DNA from: Pteria penguin
Taxonomy: Eukaryota; Mollusca; Bivalvia; Pterioida; Pteriidae
Length of the DNA: 64,000 nt
NCBI GenBank assembly: GCA_035048485.1
Contig: CM068581.1
Coordinates: 11,862,864 to 11,926,863, forward strand
Reading direction: 5' to 3'
In this document: piece after piece, positions 45,700 through 58,668 of the stretch
Layout: every line of letters starts with the position of its first letter
Numbering within the stretch: the stretch's first letter is position 1
Program-made: the position numbers and the translations under genes
Notes under the pieces: model-generated
The model's input: only the letters and a program-made list of their open reading frames with translations
Told to the model about the DNA's origin: nothing
Database searches by the model: none

Positions 45700-48600
45700 T
45701 CATTATCTTATGCCTCTGAAGAATGTGATATGGTTATGCCGCACTACATAAACAATGTGATAATCTATGCTTCTCAACCTAAACGATATGATAATCCTAT
45801 CCATCTCAGCGCGAGGTATATGGTAAAATTATGCTTCACAATGTGAAAGATATAATATAAACATATGTCCAACCATATGATGGATATAATAATCTTAAAT
45901 CAAACAGTGTGAAAGATTTGATAATTCTATGTCTCACAATATGAAGGATATAATAATCTCATTTCCCACAATGTGAGTGATATGATAATCTTATGTCCCA
46001 CAATATGAGTGATATGATACTCTTCTGTCCCACAATGTGAGGGATATGATAATCTTATGTAACACAATGTGAGGGATATGATAATCTATGTCCCACAATG
46101 TGAGTGATATGATAATCTTATGTAACACAATGTGAGGGATTTGATAATCTTATGTCCCACATTGTGAGGGATATGATACTCTTCTGTCCCAAAATGTGAG
46201 TGATATGATAATCTTATGTCCCACAATGTGAGTAATATGATAATCTGATGTCCCACATTGTGAGTGATATATTAATCTTATGTCCCACAATGTGACAGAT
46301 ATGATAATCTTATGTCCCACAATTTGACGGATATGATAATCTTATGTCCCACAATGTGACAGATATGATAATGCCATGCCCCACAATGTGAGGGATATGA
46401 TAATCTTATGTAACACAATGTGACGGATATGATAATCTTATGTCCCACAATGTGAGTGATATGATATTCTTATGTCCCACAATGTGACAGATATGATAAT
46501 CTTATGTCCCACAATGTGACAGATATGATAACGCCATGCCCCACAATGTGAGGGATATGATAATGCTATGCCCCATAATGTGAGGGATATAATAATCTTA
46601 TGTAAAACAATGTGAGGGATATGATAATCTTCTGTCCCACAATGTGACGGATATGATAATGTCATGCCCCACAACGTGAGGGATATGATAATGCTATGCA
46701 TCACAATGTGAGGGATATGATAATGTGAGGGATATGATAATCCTATGTCCCACAATGTAAGTGATATGATAATCTTATGTAACACAATGTGAGGGATATG
46801 ATAATCTTATGTCCCATATTGTGAGAGATATGATAATCTGCTGTCCCACAATGTGAGGGATATGATAATCTTATGTCCCACATTGTGAGGGATATGATAA
46901 TCTTATGTAAAACAATGTGAGGGATATGATAATCTTATGTCCCACAATGTGAGTGATATGATACTCTTCTGTCCAACATTGTGAGGGATATGATAATCTT
47001 CTGTCCCACAATGTGAGGGATATGATAATCTTATGTCCTACAATGTGAGGGATATGATAATCTTATGTCCCACATTGTGAGGGATATGATAATCTTATGT
47101 AACACAATGTGAGGGATATGATAATCTTATGTCCCACAATGTGACGGATATGATAATCTTATGCCCCACAATGTGAGGGATATGATAATCTTATGTAACA
47201 CAATGTGAGGGATATGATAATCCTATGTCCCACAATGTGAGGGATATGATAATACTATGCCCCACAATGTGAGGGATATAGCAATCTTATGTCCCACAAT
47301 GTGAGGGATATGATAATTGCATGTCCTACAGTGTGAGGGATATGATAATCCTGTGTCCCACAATGTGAGAGATATAATAATCTTATGTCCCACAATGTGA
47401 GGATATGATAATCGTATGTAACACAATGTGAGGGATATGATCATCTTTTGCCCCACAATGTGAGGGATATGACAATTTTATATCCCACATTGTGAAGGAT
47501 ATAATAATCTTATGTAACACAATGTGAGGGATATGATAATCTTATGTAACACAATGTGAGGAATATGATAATCTTATGTCTCACAATGTGAGGAATATGA
47601 TGATCTTATGTCCCACAATGTGAGGGATATGATAATCTTGTTTCCCACATTTTGAGGGATATGATAATCCTTTATCCCACAATGTTAGGGATATGATGAT
47701 CCTTTGTCCTACAATGTGAGGGATATGATAATCTTATGTCTCACAATGTAAGGGATATGATAATCCTATGTCCCACAATGTGAGGGATGTGATAAAATTA
47801 TATCCCACAATGTGAGGGATATGATAATCCTATGTCCAACATTTTGAGGAATATGATAATCCTATGTCCAACATTTTGAGGAATATGATAATCTTATGTT
47901 CCACAATGTGAGGGATAATTTTGTGTCCAATATTTTGAGGGATATGATAATCTTTTGTCCCAGAAGGTGAGGGATATGATGATCCTATGTCCCACAATGT
48001 GAGGGATATGATAATCCTATGTCCCACAATGTGAGGGATATGGTAATCCTATGTCCCACAATGCAATGTGAGGGATATGGTAATCTCATGTCCCACAATG
48101 TGAGGGATATGATAATCTTATGTAACACAAAGTAAGGGATATGGTAATCCTATATCGTGGGATATAATAATCCTTTGTCCCACAATGTGAGGGATATGAT
48201 AATTTTATGTCCCACAATGAGAGGGATATGGAAATCTTATGTCCCACAATGTGAGTGATATGATAATCTTATGTCCCACGATGTGAGGGATATGATAATC
48301 CTATTTCCCACAATGTGAGGGATATGGCAATCTTATGCCCCACAATGTGAGGAATATAATCCTATGTCCCATAATGTAAGGGATATGACAATCCTATGCC
48401 CCACAATGTGAGGAATATGATAATCCTATGTCCCATAATGTGAGGTATATGATAATCTTATATCCCACAATGTGAGGGATATGATAATCCTATTTCCCAC
48501 AAAGTGAGGGATATGGTAATCCTATGTCCCACAATGTGAGGGATATGATAATCCTATTTCCCACAAAGTGAGGGATATGATAATCCTATGTCCCACAATG

Positions 48601-49140
48601 TGAGGGATATGATAATCCTATGTCCCACAATGTGAGGGAAATGATAATCCTATGTCCCACAATGTGAGGGAAATGATAATCCTATGTCCCACAATGTGAG
48701 GGATATGATAATCCTATTTCCAACAATATGAGGGATATAATAATCTTATGTCCCACAATGTGAGTGATATGATAATCTTATGTCCCACAATGTGAGGGAT
48801 ATGATAATCTTATGTCCCACAATGTGAGGTATATGATAATCTTATGTCCCACAATGTGAGGTATATGATAATCCTATGTCCCACAATGTGAGGGATATGA
48901 TAATCCTATGTTCCACCATGTGAGGGATATGATAACCCTATGTCCCACAATGTGAGGGATATGATAATCCTTTGTCCCACAATGTGAGGAATATGATACT
49001 CCTATTTCCAACAATGTGAGTGATATGATAATCCTTTGTCCCACAATGTTAGGGATATGATAACCCTTTGTCCCACAATGTTAGGGATATAATAATCAAT
49101 CTTTTGTCCCACAATGTGAGGGAAATGATAATCCTATGCC
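45700..49140. repeat. 32-bp minisatellite, about 105 copies
   Basis: Unit ATGATAATCTTATGTCCCAC then AATGTGAGGGAT. The period is constant with few indels. Variants (CTTATGTAACAC, CCTATGTCCCAC, GTGACGGAT) are interspersed, and the right half favours CCTATG. The left edge is diverged (45700-45960). The right edge meets a reverse-transcriptase fragment at about 49150. Confidence 0.97.
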
Positions 49141-49164
49141 TCCGTGACAATTTCAAACATTACT

Positions 49165-49800
49165 CAATATATCCTTGTAAGAGTAGTTTCTTGGAAAGAA
49201 ATCTACGTATTTAGAACATGCCCTGGCATGGTGTCCAAGCTGTGAAATGAAGACGCCTTATGCGGTAGAGGAAGGCATGGTGCTGCATAGGAAAGGAAAG
49301 TTGGTAATAATGAAATTGAAATCGTGACGTTTGTCACAAAGAGAGGTAACTACGAATCATCATAACGTATTGATAGGAGTATATCTAGGTATGAGGCATC
49401 TCGAGTTCCTTTTAATATATGATATTGAGGTGATCTTAAAGTTCAAGGTCTTTAATCGACAAAGCGTCATCGATGTATTTGTATATAAAATTGAACCGAG
49501 ATGCTACTTGCTTGTTACCTTTGGAGAGCAGGGGCTGTATAAATTTTGCTTCTTATGACTGAAACAAAATGTCGGCCAGAAGTGGAGCGCAGTTTGTAGC
49601 CATATGAATCCCAAAAGTCTGCTGGTACACTTGCCCACCAAAATCACATAAAATATTATCTATAAGAAATTCTAATATTTGAATGATCTCTTTTTCTGTA
49701 TACTTGCTGCTGGAATCAGACTGTACTTTTACAAGATATGTATCGTAACGAAACGAGATACTTGCGAGTCCAATTTGTGTTAAAGGAGGCGTTTTGAATA
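49165..49800 (-). pseudogene. Decayed reverse transcriptase with YIDD motif
   Basis: The minus strand from about 49795 reads FKTPPLTQIGLASISFRYDT, KYTEKEIIQILEFLIDNI, QQTFGIHMATNCAPLLADIL, then FNFIYKYIDDALSIKDLEL, then in another frame FNFIITNFPFLCSTMPSS and TAYGVFISQLGHHARACSKY. YIDD is the polymerase active site. A block of the form GIPMGTNCAPLLADLFLYSYE is a hallmark of an abundant retroelement RT type in marine invertebrates, which I think is Penelope-like but cannot prove here. At least four in-frame stops and one or more frameshifts make it inactive. The 3' side ends where the 32-bp minisatellite begins. Confidence 0.8.
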
Positions 49801-49840
49801 ATTGATTTTATTCTGTTCTTCGGTTTTTGATGAGCAATTA

Positions 49841-49876
<36 letters not shown>

Positions 49877-50299
49877 AGTATTATATAATACATATTATTA
49901 TAATCGTTGTATTAACTATAGATAATTGAATAAACAAGGAAACATTCTTGATCAGTAGATCTTCAATTTCATACACACAAATTGGAGAATAAGTTCTACT
50001 TTATTATCTGGTAAACAAAAACAAAATATTAATTAATAAAGATTAAAATTTCAAATATACTTTAAAAGTATTTTATTTAAGGGTATAGGCACCTTTTTGT
50101 ATTTCATTTCAGATGATACATTGTTTTCAAACACATTCGAGATCTATACATCTAAGTTATTATCAAGATGAAGGTCAGCTGTTCGGCTGGTCACTGCATC
50201 TTATCATAAGAGATATGCAGATTATAACAAAAGCCCACTTCAACATATGGTAGATTTTATTACTGTTTTATTGTATTTTGCCTTTGGACTGAACGATCG
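49801..50299. other. Non-coding stretch with (TAG)n microsatellite
   Basis: About eleven TAG triplets at 49844-49876. Otherwise AT-rich with no gene. Confidence 0.6.
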
Positions 50300-50685
50300 T
50301 CCTGTGCGTGGCTGTACAGACACACCTGGTAACGAAGGCTTGCTGAAGACGCAGCCACAAAACAATCTGGTAATGAGGGTCTGCAGAAGATGGAGCCATC
50401 AAACAGGTGTACAGAAGTCGGAGCCACCAGACACATCTGGTAACGAGGGTGAACAGAAGAAGCCACAAAACAAATCTGGTAACAAAGGTTTGCAGAGGAT
50501 GGATCCACAAAACAAATCTGGTAATGAAGGTGTACAGAAGACGAAGCCACCAGACACATCTGGTAACGAAGGTGAACAGAAGACGGAACCATAAACAGAT
50601 CTAGTAACGAGGGTTTGCAGAGGATGGAGCCACAAAATAGATCTGGTAATGAAGGTGTACAGAAGACAAAGCCACTTTCTGTTCG
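50300..50685. repeat. 42-bp minisatellite, about 9 copies
   Basis: Unit GAGCCACAAAACAAATCTGG then TAACGAAGGTTTGCAGAAGA and TG, with CCAGACACATCTGG variants. The plus frame 50247-50594 translates as 14-residue repeats (PPDTSGNEGEQKT), but the minus strand is equally open and the frame shifts between copies, so coding is doubtful. Confidence 0.9.
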
Positions 50686-51099
50686 AATATATTCCTCCCT
50701 ACAATATAATTCGCGATAGAATTGAATATTTTCTGCAGATTTAAACATCTGTGTGGATGCCATGCGATATACAAAAATCATACAGAACCCAAATCGACCC
50801 CTCCGGGCATCCGTGTCGTGCATTTCTGAGAGGTGTGTTTATCGGAACACATGTATATGTATGTTATTTACATGTATATTATTTTTCAGATTGTATTTAT
50901 GTGTTCCGACTTTAAAGGCAGCTTTTTTGAAATATTTTGTTTACTGAAACTTTGGAACGCACTTGATGGGTTGGCAAAATCTAAGCGTTTATGAACCTTT
51001 ACCTGGTCACACTTCCACTGCTGATGTGAATGGTGCTCTACTGGTTAAGTTATGATTGGATTCAGTGCTGACCCCTTGAAAATCAAAGGGAGACCAACT

Positions 51100-51236
51100 G
51101 GTTATTATTGGTTTTTTGGTTTTTTTTGTTTTTTTGTTTTTTTTGTTTTTTTTTTTGTTTTTTTGGTTTTTTTTTTTTGTTTTTGTTTTTGTTTTTTGTT
51201 TATTTATTTATTATTATTATTATTATTATTTTTTTT
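51100..51236. repeat. T-rich low-complexity tract
   Basis: Runs of T broken by single G residues, ending in (TTA)n. Phe-rich frames here are artefacts. Confidence 0.95.
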
Positions 51237-51404
51237 GTTGTTGCTAAGTTTGACATAGGAGGTCCTTATGTTAAACTCGTCAGGATATCCGTCGAAAGGC
51301 AAATGAGGACTCTCCGGGAGCCTTTGAGTCTTTTTTTTCTTTGAATTACTTTTTCGCGATCTGAGTCCCGTGGCCACTATCCGATCATCGGTAGGCAAGC
51401 CAAC

Positions 51405-51660
51405 TTGTCTCGGTGGATATTTTTCATGTTACCAACTAGAACCCGGTAGGCGTTTTGACAGAGGACGAGTCACTGTGGATGTTCTTCGTGTTACCGGCTG
51501 AGATCCAGTAGGCATTCCGACAGAGTACGAATCACTGTGGATATTCATCATGTCACCAACTGGTACCCGGTAGGCGTTTTGACAGAGAACGAGTCTCGGT
51601 GGATATTCTTCATGTTACCGGCTGGAACCCGGTAGGCAATAGACCTTTTGACAGAGAATG
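51405..51660. repeat. About 63-bp tandem repeat, 4 copies
   Basis: Unit CGGTGGATATTTTTCATGTT, ACCAACTAGAACCCGGTAGG, CGTTTTGACAGAGGACGAGT, CA. Copies start near 51409, 51472, 51535 and 51597. Confidence 0.9.
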
Positions 51661-52224
51661 GAATATTGAAAGGATACCGACTTACATCCCTTCAAAGTCT
51701 CTACCCGGTGGCAGATTAAGAGTGGGCGCCCCCCCCCCCCCCCTCCCCTCTTTCGCCACTTATTTACAAGTAAGAATACCAGATTTGGCACCAAAATGGC
51801 TGAGTAGTTTGGCTACTACACATGTGGGCACCCCCTTTTTGGAAATCATGGATCCTCCACTGATGCTATACGCATCCCATATATTACAAAGTTTTAGCAT
51901 GTAGAATTTCTCAAGAAAAAGTACATTTGAGATCAACAAACTTAATAACACATCGACACACATATATAAATAGATTGTAGATATAACTTCCAAATAATAC
52001 ACCATCAAGAAACAAATGATATTCTGGCCTGCTACACTCCTAATACCTGACCGGGACACGGATACCCGGAGGTAGTCTGTTTGGTGTCTGGTACGACTTT
52101 CCTGTCCAGTTAGTTTAATATTCATACATGCAATTATTATTATTATTGTATATATATATATATATATCATGACACGATGCGAAACTAAGCTTAACAATTA
52201 GGGGAGGGGGAATTTGTGAATAAG
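51661..52224. other. Non-coding stretch with C run and short TA run
   Basis: A C run at about 51728-51742 and TA repeats at about 52149-52167. No gene seen. Confidence 0.5.
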
Positions 52225-52580
52225 ATGTCTTTGTCAGAGAGTAGCTCTACCATAATAAGTCATTGTTATAAATTAACCCTACCATAACATATCCTTGTCA
52301 TAGTGTAGCCCTGCCATTACATGTCCGTGTCATTGTTTAGCCCTGCCTTAACAAGTCCTTGTCATAGATTAGCCCTACTATTAGATGTCCATATCATAGA
52401 GTAGCTCTACCGTAAAGAATTCTTTTTATAGATTAACCCTACCATATCATGTCCTTGTCATAAATTAGCTCTACCATAACGAGTCATTGTCATAGTTTAC
52501 ATATAGCTCTACCATAACATGTTCTTGTTATAGATTAATCCTACCACAACGTGTGCTTGTGGTAAATTAGCTCTGTCCTG
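52225..52580. repeat. 32-bp minisatellite, about 11 diverged copies
   Basis: Unit AGCCCTACCATAACATGTCC then TTGTCATAGATT. It is unrelated to the 32-bp array at 45.7-49.1 kb despite the equal period. Confidence 0.9.
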
Positions 52581-54595
52581 AATCTTTTTTATGTATTTGT
52601 TTAATTATTTAATTTTTTATTATTCTATTTAATTTTTCTTTAAATATTCCAGTTACACCTGCCACTGTGTTAAATATTATATACGGTAAATATGAAATAA
52701 AAATTATATAGCGATTTATCTTATCATATTGTATTTATCTTCAAATTCTTTATCAACGTCCAATACCTACATTAAAGTTAAGAAGCATCTGGTACGTTTC
52801 AATTTCATTGCAAGCACATTGTAACAACTTGCGTGATTCCATTTAGTTTGTATAAGATTATATCTTTACCATCCAACTATCAAAAGATGTAACTGACACA
52901 TTCGACGTCTTTAAATCTTTCATCATTCTTTTTTACTACACAACTTAATCATTTTTAATTGATTAAAGAGGAAGAATCCTGCTTAATGTATCGGTATCTC
53001 ATCTGGGACATGCTCAAATCAAATCCAACAGCTCTGACGGCAGTCTCTCTGATTGACATTTCGCTATCAGGCGGCCAACATTATTAATATATTAAAAGCA
53101 ATTGACAAATCAGTTTCCTATCGGAAATTTAACAGAATTACAATGCTTTGAACTTAAGACAATTAATTTTACAACTAATCGATCAGTTCTTTCTTATTTC
53201 CGATATGGCGAAGTCACGATTGTTTGGTGAATTCTTTACGGGAGATTTTCTTGATCTTGCTACATCAACATACGACGCAGTTCCGTTTATTTCCGACCTC
53301 TGTTCTTCAGTCAGCTCTGCTATTCAATCAGCCATTTGCAAATGAAGTTTAATTTCATTAGCGGCCATGAACAGGGGATTTGACAAAAGACGTAGTTTGT
53401 AACGAGTAACTTGATTTGCCTTCAACTGTTCTGCAGTTCCATATAGACATTGTGAATCCTGATGACACGATCTCAATATCATCGTAAAAGCTGTGCTTTC
53501 CTGATGGTTTGAGCGTCAATATTGCGAAAAACATCGTAGAATATAATCACGATTTAAGATTGAACACCAACGCGGCATGAGAGTTACTACAACAAATGCA
53601 TTAATAAAAATTAATAGTTATATACCTTATGTATCAATTCATTCATATAATCTTAATTTAACATGTAATACGTAGAGATCAAAACAATGACGATAGACCT
53701 GTATTCGACTAAGACGTTCACGCGGACCACGTAGTTAGCGCCGCCTGTTCGATATCCTAGGTTTCTGTCGAAAGGTCAAGCACACCTTACTTATTGCCAA
53801 TAAATGACAATTCAATTTGAATTTCGTTGACTCATGAAAACGGTTCTATCATTTGCTACAGCTGACGCACGTGTTTGCTTTAATCGAATAGATTTAATGT
53901 ATTCAATATGAAAAGATATTAGCGTATAGAATGTACAGCACGCGACGCACACGAGTCGGTATGATAGAAGAGATGATAAATGATATGTTTATTTAACAAG
54001 AGATGTCTTTTCTATTATCATATTGTTATTTTTTCATCCGGAACGCGTGATTGCTTCGTTAATGATTTCCTCCCTTAGGATAAACGGATGTTGTCAAGCA
54101 TGATTTAACAAAATGGCGACAATGTGCAATGGTTGAATATACAGCATGCTGATATGTATCATTTTACAGAGGGATATTCATCAGACTCATGAAGCAGCTC
54201 CTCTCACCGTTATGGGTCTTCTTCAATAATATATTAAGACTATATCCGCTTTAATTGTCTTGAATCAAGAATAGAAAAACATCTTATAAAATATCACATC
54301 AGAAAGTATTAAAATATGCTGATATTGTACTGATAGTGTGTTGTTATTGCTTTTGTACTCATAGTGATATTGTTGCTTTTGTTCATGTCTCATGTTCATT
54401 CCCTTTAATACAGAGTGTATTGAAAATGTTACTTAGTTGAAATCTTATTTATATTAATTACTCACATACGAAGCCTCTAATTAATCAAATGCAAAGTGTG
54501 AAAATATGTTTAATCTATATATCACATCAATCATCAACATTCCTGATATTCTTGCAAATAACCCAGTCTTATTGATACGCTATCCCTTTAAGTCA
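52581..54595. other. Unique non-coding stretch
   Basis: No gene recognised. A 46-codon frame from the ATG at 53205 to 53345 (MAKSRLFGEFF start) is uninterrupted but matches nothing I know. 52970-53110 has a non-simple composition with homeobox-like words. Confidence 0.35.
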
Positions 54596-54599
54596 TATC

Positions 54600-54985
54600 C
54601 TGCTGATGGGTCATTTCTACAAGTAACCATTCCTTGCCATTGTGCCATTTATTTGAGTAAACATGTCCTTCCGTGCTGATGTGCCATTTATTTGAATAAG
54701 CATGTCCTATTGTGTTGATGCGCCACTTATTTGAGTAAGCATGTCCTGTTGTACTGATGGGTCATTTAATCAAGTAAGCGTGTCCTGCTGCGCTGATGCG
54801 CCAGTCATATGAATAAGCATGTCCTGCTGTCTGATGCGCCATTCATTTGAGTAAGCGTGTCCTGTTGTGCTGATTTGCCATCCATTTGAGTAAGCATGTC
54901 CTACTGTGCTGATGCGCCATTCGTTTGAGTAAGCGTGCCCTGCTGTGATGATGCGCCATTCATTTGAGTAAGCATGCCCTGCTAC
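54600..54985. repeat. 39-bp minisatellite, about 10 copies
   Basis: Unit TGCTGATGCGCCATTTATTT then GAGTAAGCATGTCCTGCTG. The minus frame open across it is repeat-derived. Confidence 0.93.
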
Positions 54986-55170
54986 CAAGGTCCATTGTAC
55001 TCCCAAGTGTTTCACTGTTTCTATTTGTGCTTTATATGTTTATTTCTGTTTCAGTGCTTGTATTCTTTCAGAGGATCCGCCTGCGTTTACGTCAGGTAAA
55101 TCTCTTCGCTTTCCGCGGCCGTGTTGTCATGCATACGATTAGCTAATGATTGGCTATTAAAGCTTGTGGA

Positions 55171-55400
55171 GCTCGGGTAGCTCAGTCGGTTAGATGGTCG
55201 GATGCATGACAGCTAGGTGATTCGGTACCATATGTCGTGGGTTCGAGTCCCCGTCGTATATATTTGTGGTAAACGTATACATCGTGGCGACATCAGCTAT
55301 ATAACAAAATGTACATATTAAACCTGCTGCTGACAATCCCAACTGTGAGCGTTGGTTCGACTCAAAAAGCCTGTCGTTTCTGTCAGAGGAACTTGACATG
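55171..55400 (+). mobile_element. tRNA-headed SINE-like element, third type
   Basis: GCTCGGGTAGCTCAGTCGGT (A box) and GTGGGTTCGAGTCCCC (B box at about 55238-55252) are strong tRNA-like promoter boxes. Their spacing is about 20 bp longer than in a tRNA, and there is no pairing acceptor stem. The downstream body has no match to the other two SINE families. No duplication was found, so the end is approximate. Confidence 0.6.
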
Positions 55401-55983
55401 GCATGACATGACCCTGCGTTTACCGATATTCATTTCCAGGGCTTTTTTTATAACGATGTAAAATTTAAAAAAAAAATCACGATCTGACAATCATATTAAA
55501 TATTAAACAACTTGCACATGTATATAATTATAAATATATATATATACTTTGACAAACGAAGGAATATCATTGGTCTTAGAAATCACGTGATTGGTCGACA
55601 AGTGGCATCACAGTATCATAATGTCTCATTGTTGATTTAATCTCTTTCAGAAATCCAATCAATTCTGAGTAAGCACTCACGTGAGCGGTAGACAATTTTT
55701 TTTATTGACCTCTTGTGAGGGAGACATGTGCATCTCATTTCTCTTACAAGAGATCAGTAAGTGTATGATATTGTAAGATTTTCACGGGGGCAATTCACGC
55801 TAAAAAGTATAAAGCGTAGTTAAAGTTTGAAGTTTTTGACACGAAGAACGTCATTGAAGGTCTGTGTACTTTTTTTTAAAGAACTTAAACAATAACAAGA
55901 TTAAAACATATATTATAAAGCTCCAAAATTCAAATGAATTTAATTTTCTATTTCCTGTATCACTATCATTTTCACTGTAGTAT

Positions 55984-56036
55984 AAAAAGAGTGGATAAAA
56001 CTTTGTAAAAGAGTGGATAAAACTTTGTAAAAGAGT
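55984..56036. repeat. 21-bp tandem repeat, about 2.5 copies
   Basis: AAGAGTGGATAAAACTTTGTA repeated. Confidence 0.9.
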
Positions 56037-56148
56037 GGAGAATTTATGTATAAATTATATCAGACAAGGGCATAGGAGAAGACCGGACAGAAGGGACACA
56101 CACCCCAGTTTTTCTCTCACCCTGTTTTCGGCATCAGTTGCGTAAAAC

Positions 56149-56153
<5 letters not shown>

Positions 56154-56201
<48 letters not shown>
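56154..56201. repeat. (TTA)n microsatellite
   Basis: About 16 pure TTA triplets. Confidence 0.97.
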
Positions 56202-56202
<1 letters not shown>

Positions 56203-56652
56203 GACCCAACAAAATTTTGTCGAGAAAAATATTTATGCAGAGTTCCGTCATTTTATTTGGGACTTGAGCTATTTATGTTGACCAGTGGAATAGCACCTCT
56301 AAAACAGACACTATTTTAAATCATATTAAGATGCGTTCATTTTGTAGAGAGAGTAATGTTTACGAAATGGTAGATAACGATATGCAGGTACTCTGGAAAT
56401 GTTCAAGGCACAGTCTACGCCATTGTCAGAAAAAAGATATCGGAATAAGTCAAGATCGAATAAAAAAAAAAAAGCAAGAGTTTCATGTTATGGAGCAAAT
56501 TATCACACTTGGATCAAATGGAGTACATTCCTTTCTTTCTTAAATTTACAGGACATTTTGGGTACATTTCTTTATTTTTCGTAGAAACTCAATGAATGGC
56601 AATTTTGTCACATTTTTCCTGGAAATGTGCAAATAGATTACTGTTGTTATAG

Positions 56653-56694
56653 ATGTCATATGACCTTGGACTTGTTTTCAAGGTCATATGACAT
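56653..56694. repeat. Perfect 16-bp palindrome with 10-nt loop
   Basis: ATGTCATATGACCTTG (56653-56668), loop GACTTGTTTT, then the exact complement CAAGGTCATATGACAT (56679-56694). Confidence 0.95.
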
Positions 56695-58270
56695 ATTTTT
56701 CAGTTTTCAAGATTTTACCTAAAATTAAAAAAAAACTTAATTATATTTGCATTTATGACGAAGTTTAATTTGTTATGAATATCTTTTTACCAAAATGTGA
56801 ATGAATTCTTGACAGTTAAAAATTAGTACTACTTCCGGTTGTGATATTCAAATAGCTTACCACTCTAAATCCTTAAATGTATGTATTATAACTAGATATA
56901 GACGTTATTTGTGAACGGTAAAGATTAAAAAAGAATAGAAATTATATCACATTTTTGTATTACCATAATAGTTGTATAACGCGTATGACGTGTTTAGGAA
57001 TATAGTTTTTCCCTGATTTTTATGTTCATCAAGTTTTCTATCATAACTTCTTAATTTCAAATTGATTTATTACATAGTGTCATTGTTTTTATTACATAGT
57101 ATCATTATTTTAATACAAAGTGTCATGAAACGCCTCCTTGGTTTAGTATACTTGGATAAATATCAATTTATAAAATTCAGTGTTAAACCTTCACCTTCTA
57201 GACACAATAAGAAAATACTGACTTGGTCGATCTTTATAAAGAAAAATACAAATTCAAATAATTGGGAGATTGCAAGAATGCGAAGAATGATTTTAGCATT
57301 ATATCATCGTTGATATATGCAAACGCATGCGTCAACATCATGCAACTGACAATTGTTTTTTTTTTTTTTCGGTGTTATTAATAAATGTATTACTATTACT
57401 ATAATTGTCAAAATCGTATGGCTCAAGAAAACGAAGAACAAATTGCAAGACAGAAGAATGTATATTTCAATGATTGTTGGACTATGAACTTTTACATAAT
57501 ATAATAAACTTTTCCTTTTTCCCTAATAATAATACTGATTTCAATTATAACACCTCGTCCTTATAAAATTTTACCATATGATAAAAGAATATTATCAACG
57601 AAACCGTTTTCGTCACATAGCACTTCTCGTAGGCTTTTGTCCTATTGCGTCTCTGACAGCTAACATATTGATGGACCACAGTCTATATAGACCACGCCCC
57701 CAAATCAAAGTATCAACATTTTCTTGCCATAAATGGGCAGGGCTTAATCCACCTGATACGGCAGTCATCATCTCATTCGACGTATGAAACGATACTTGTA
57801 GAATTAATTAGAATGAAAAGACAGAATGAAATGATTAGATAAAAGAAGGGTGTTTGGCAGAATATGAGCATAACTAACTAGTCTCTTGGGGCATCGCCTG
57901 TAGATAATGGAAATGCACAGAAGTCCGTCTCCTCAAGCCACACTACGTAAGTTACAACATTTTTTTATATTTCGGAGAATGTGAATATTTCATTAAGACA
58001 TGATCGATGTTTTTCAAAGTTTCAAATTTTAATCGACAATTAAAAAGAAAATGGCGATGTATGGATGCAGAATTGCTCACAAATTATGATTGTTTTAATT
58101 TTTCATTCATTTATCATTTTCATATTAGAAGATAATTTGTTGTCTACTGCTTTTCAATATTATTATTAGATGTATACAATAAAGAAAAAACCTCCATCCT
58201 TATTAGCAAATATTGAGATCAAAGATGAGAATCACGTCTTTCTTTAATCAATGTTCAGTGAATTTCTGTG
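56695..58270. other. Unique non-coding stretch
   Basis: No gene recognised. The frames at 57062-57313 and 57578-57787 carry no motif I know. Confidence 0.4.
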
Positions 58271-58274
58271 TATT

Positions 58275-58445
58275 TTATTTATCATTATTATTATTATTAG
58301 TGCTATTATTATTATTATTATCATTATTATTATTATTAATAAATAATAGGGCTAATAAAGTATATATATATATATATAATATTATTATTGTTATTATTAA
58401 TATTATTATCATTATTATTAGTAGTAGTAGTAGTATTATTATTAT
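58275..58445. repeat. (TTA)n/(TA)n compound microsatellite
   Basis: TTA runs at about 58279-58340 and 58378-58444 flank a short TA run. Confidence 0.95.
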
Positions 58446-58577
58446 AACTTGTTTGGAAAAAATTTGCGTATATAATGCACATTTTGTGCTACTTGCGCTT
58501 ACTGGTGATGACGTTGTACATTTCAAACCAAAAAGTTCAGTAAAGTTTATTGGTCAATTGTAGTGTTGCATATAGAA

Positions 58578-58580
<3 letters not shown>

Positions 58581-58665
<85 letters not shown>
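58581..58665. repeat. (TA)n microsatellite
   Basis: About 42 pure TA dinucleotides. Confidence 0.97.

Positions 58666-58668
<3 letters not shown>

Noticed and set aside
53205..53345. 46-codon micropeptide starting MAKSRLFGEFF
   Set aside because: A single short frame with no homologue I recognise; length is within chance expectation.
55171..55260. Functional tRNA gene
   Set aside because: A and B boxes are good, but the spacing is too long and no acceptor stem pairs; a SINE head fits better.
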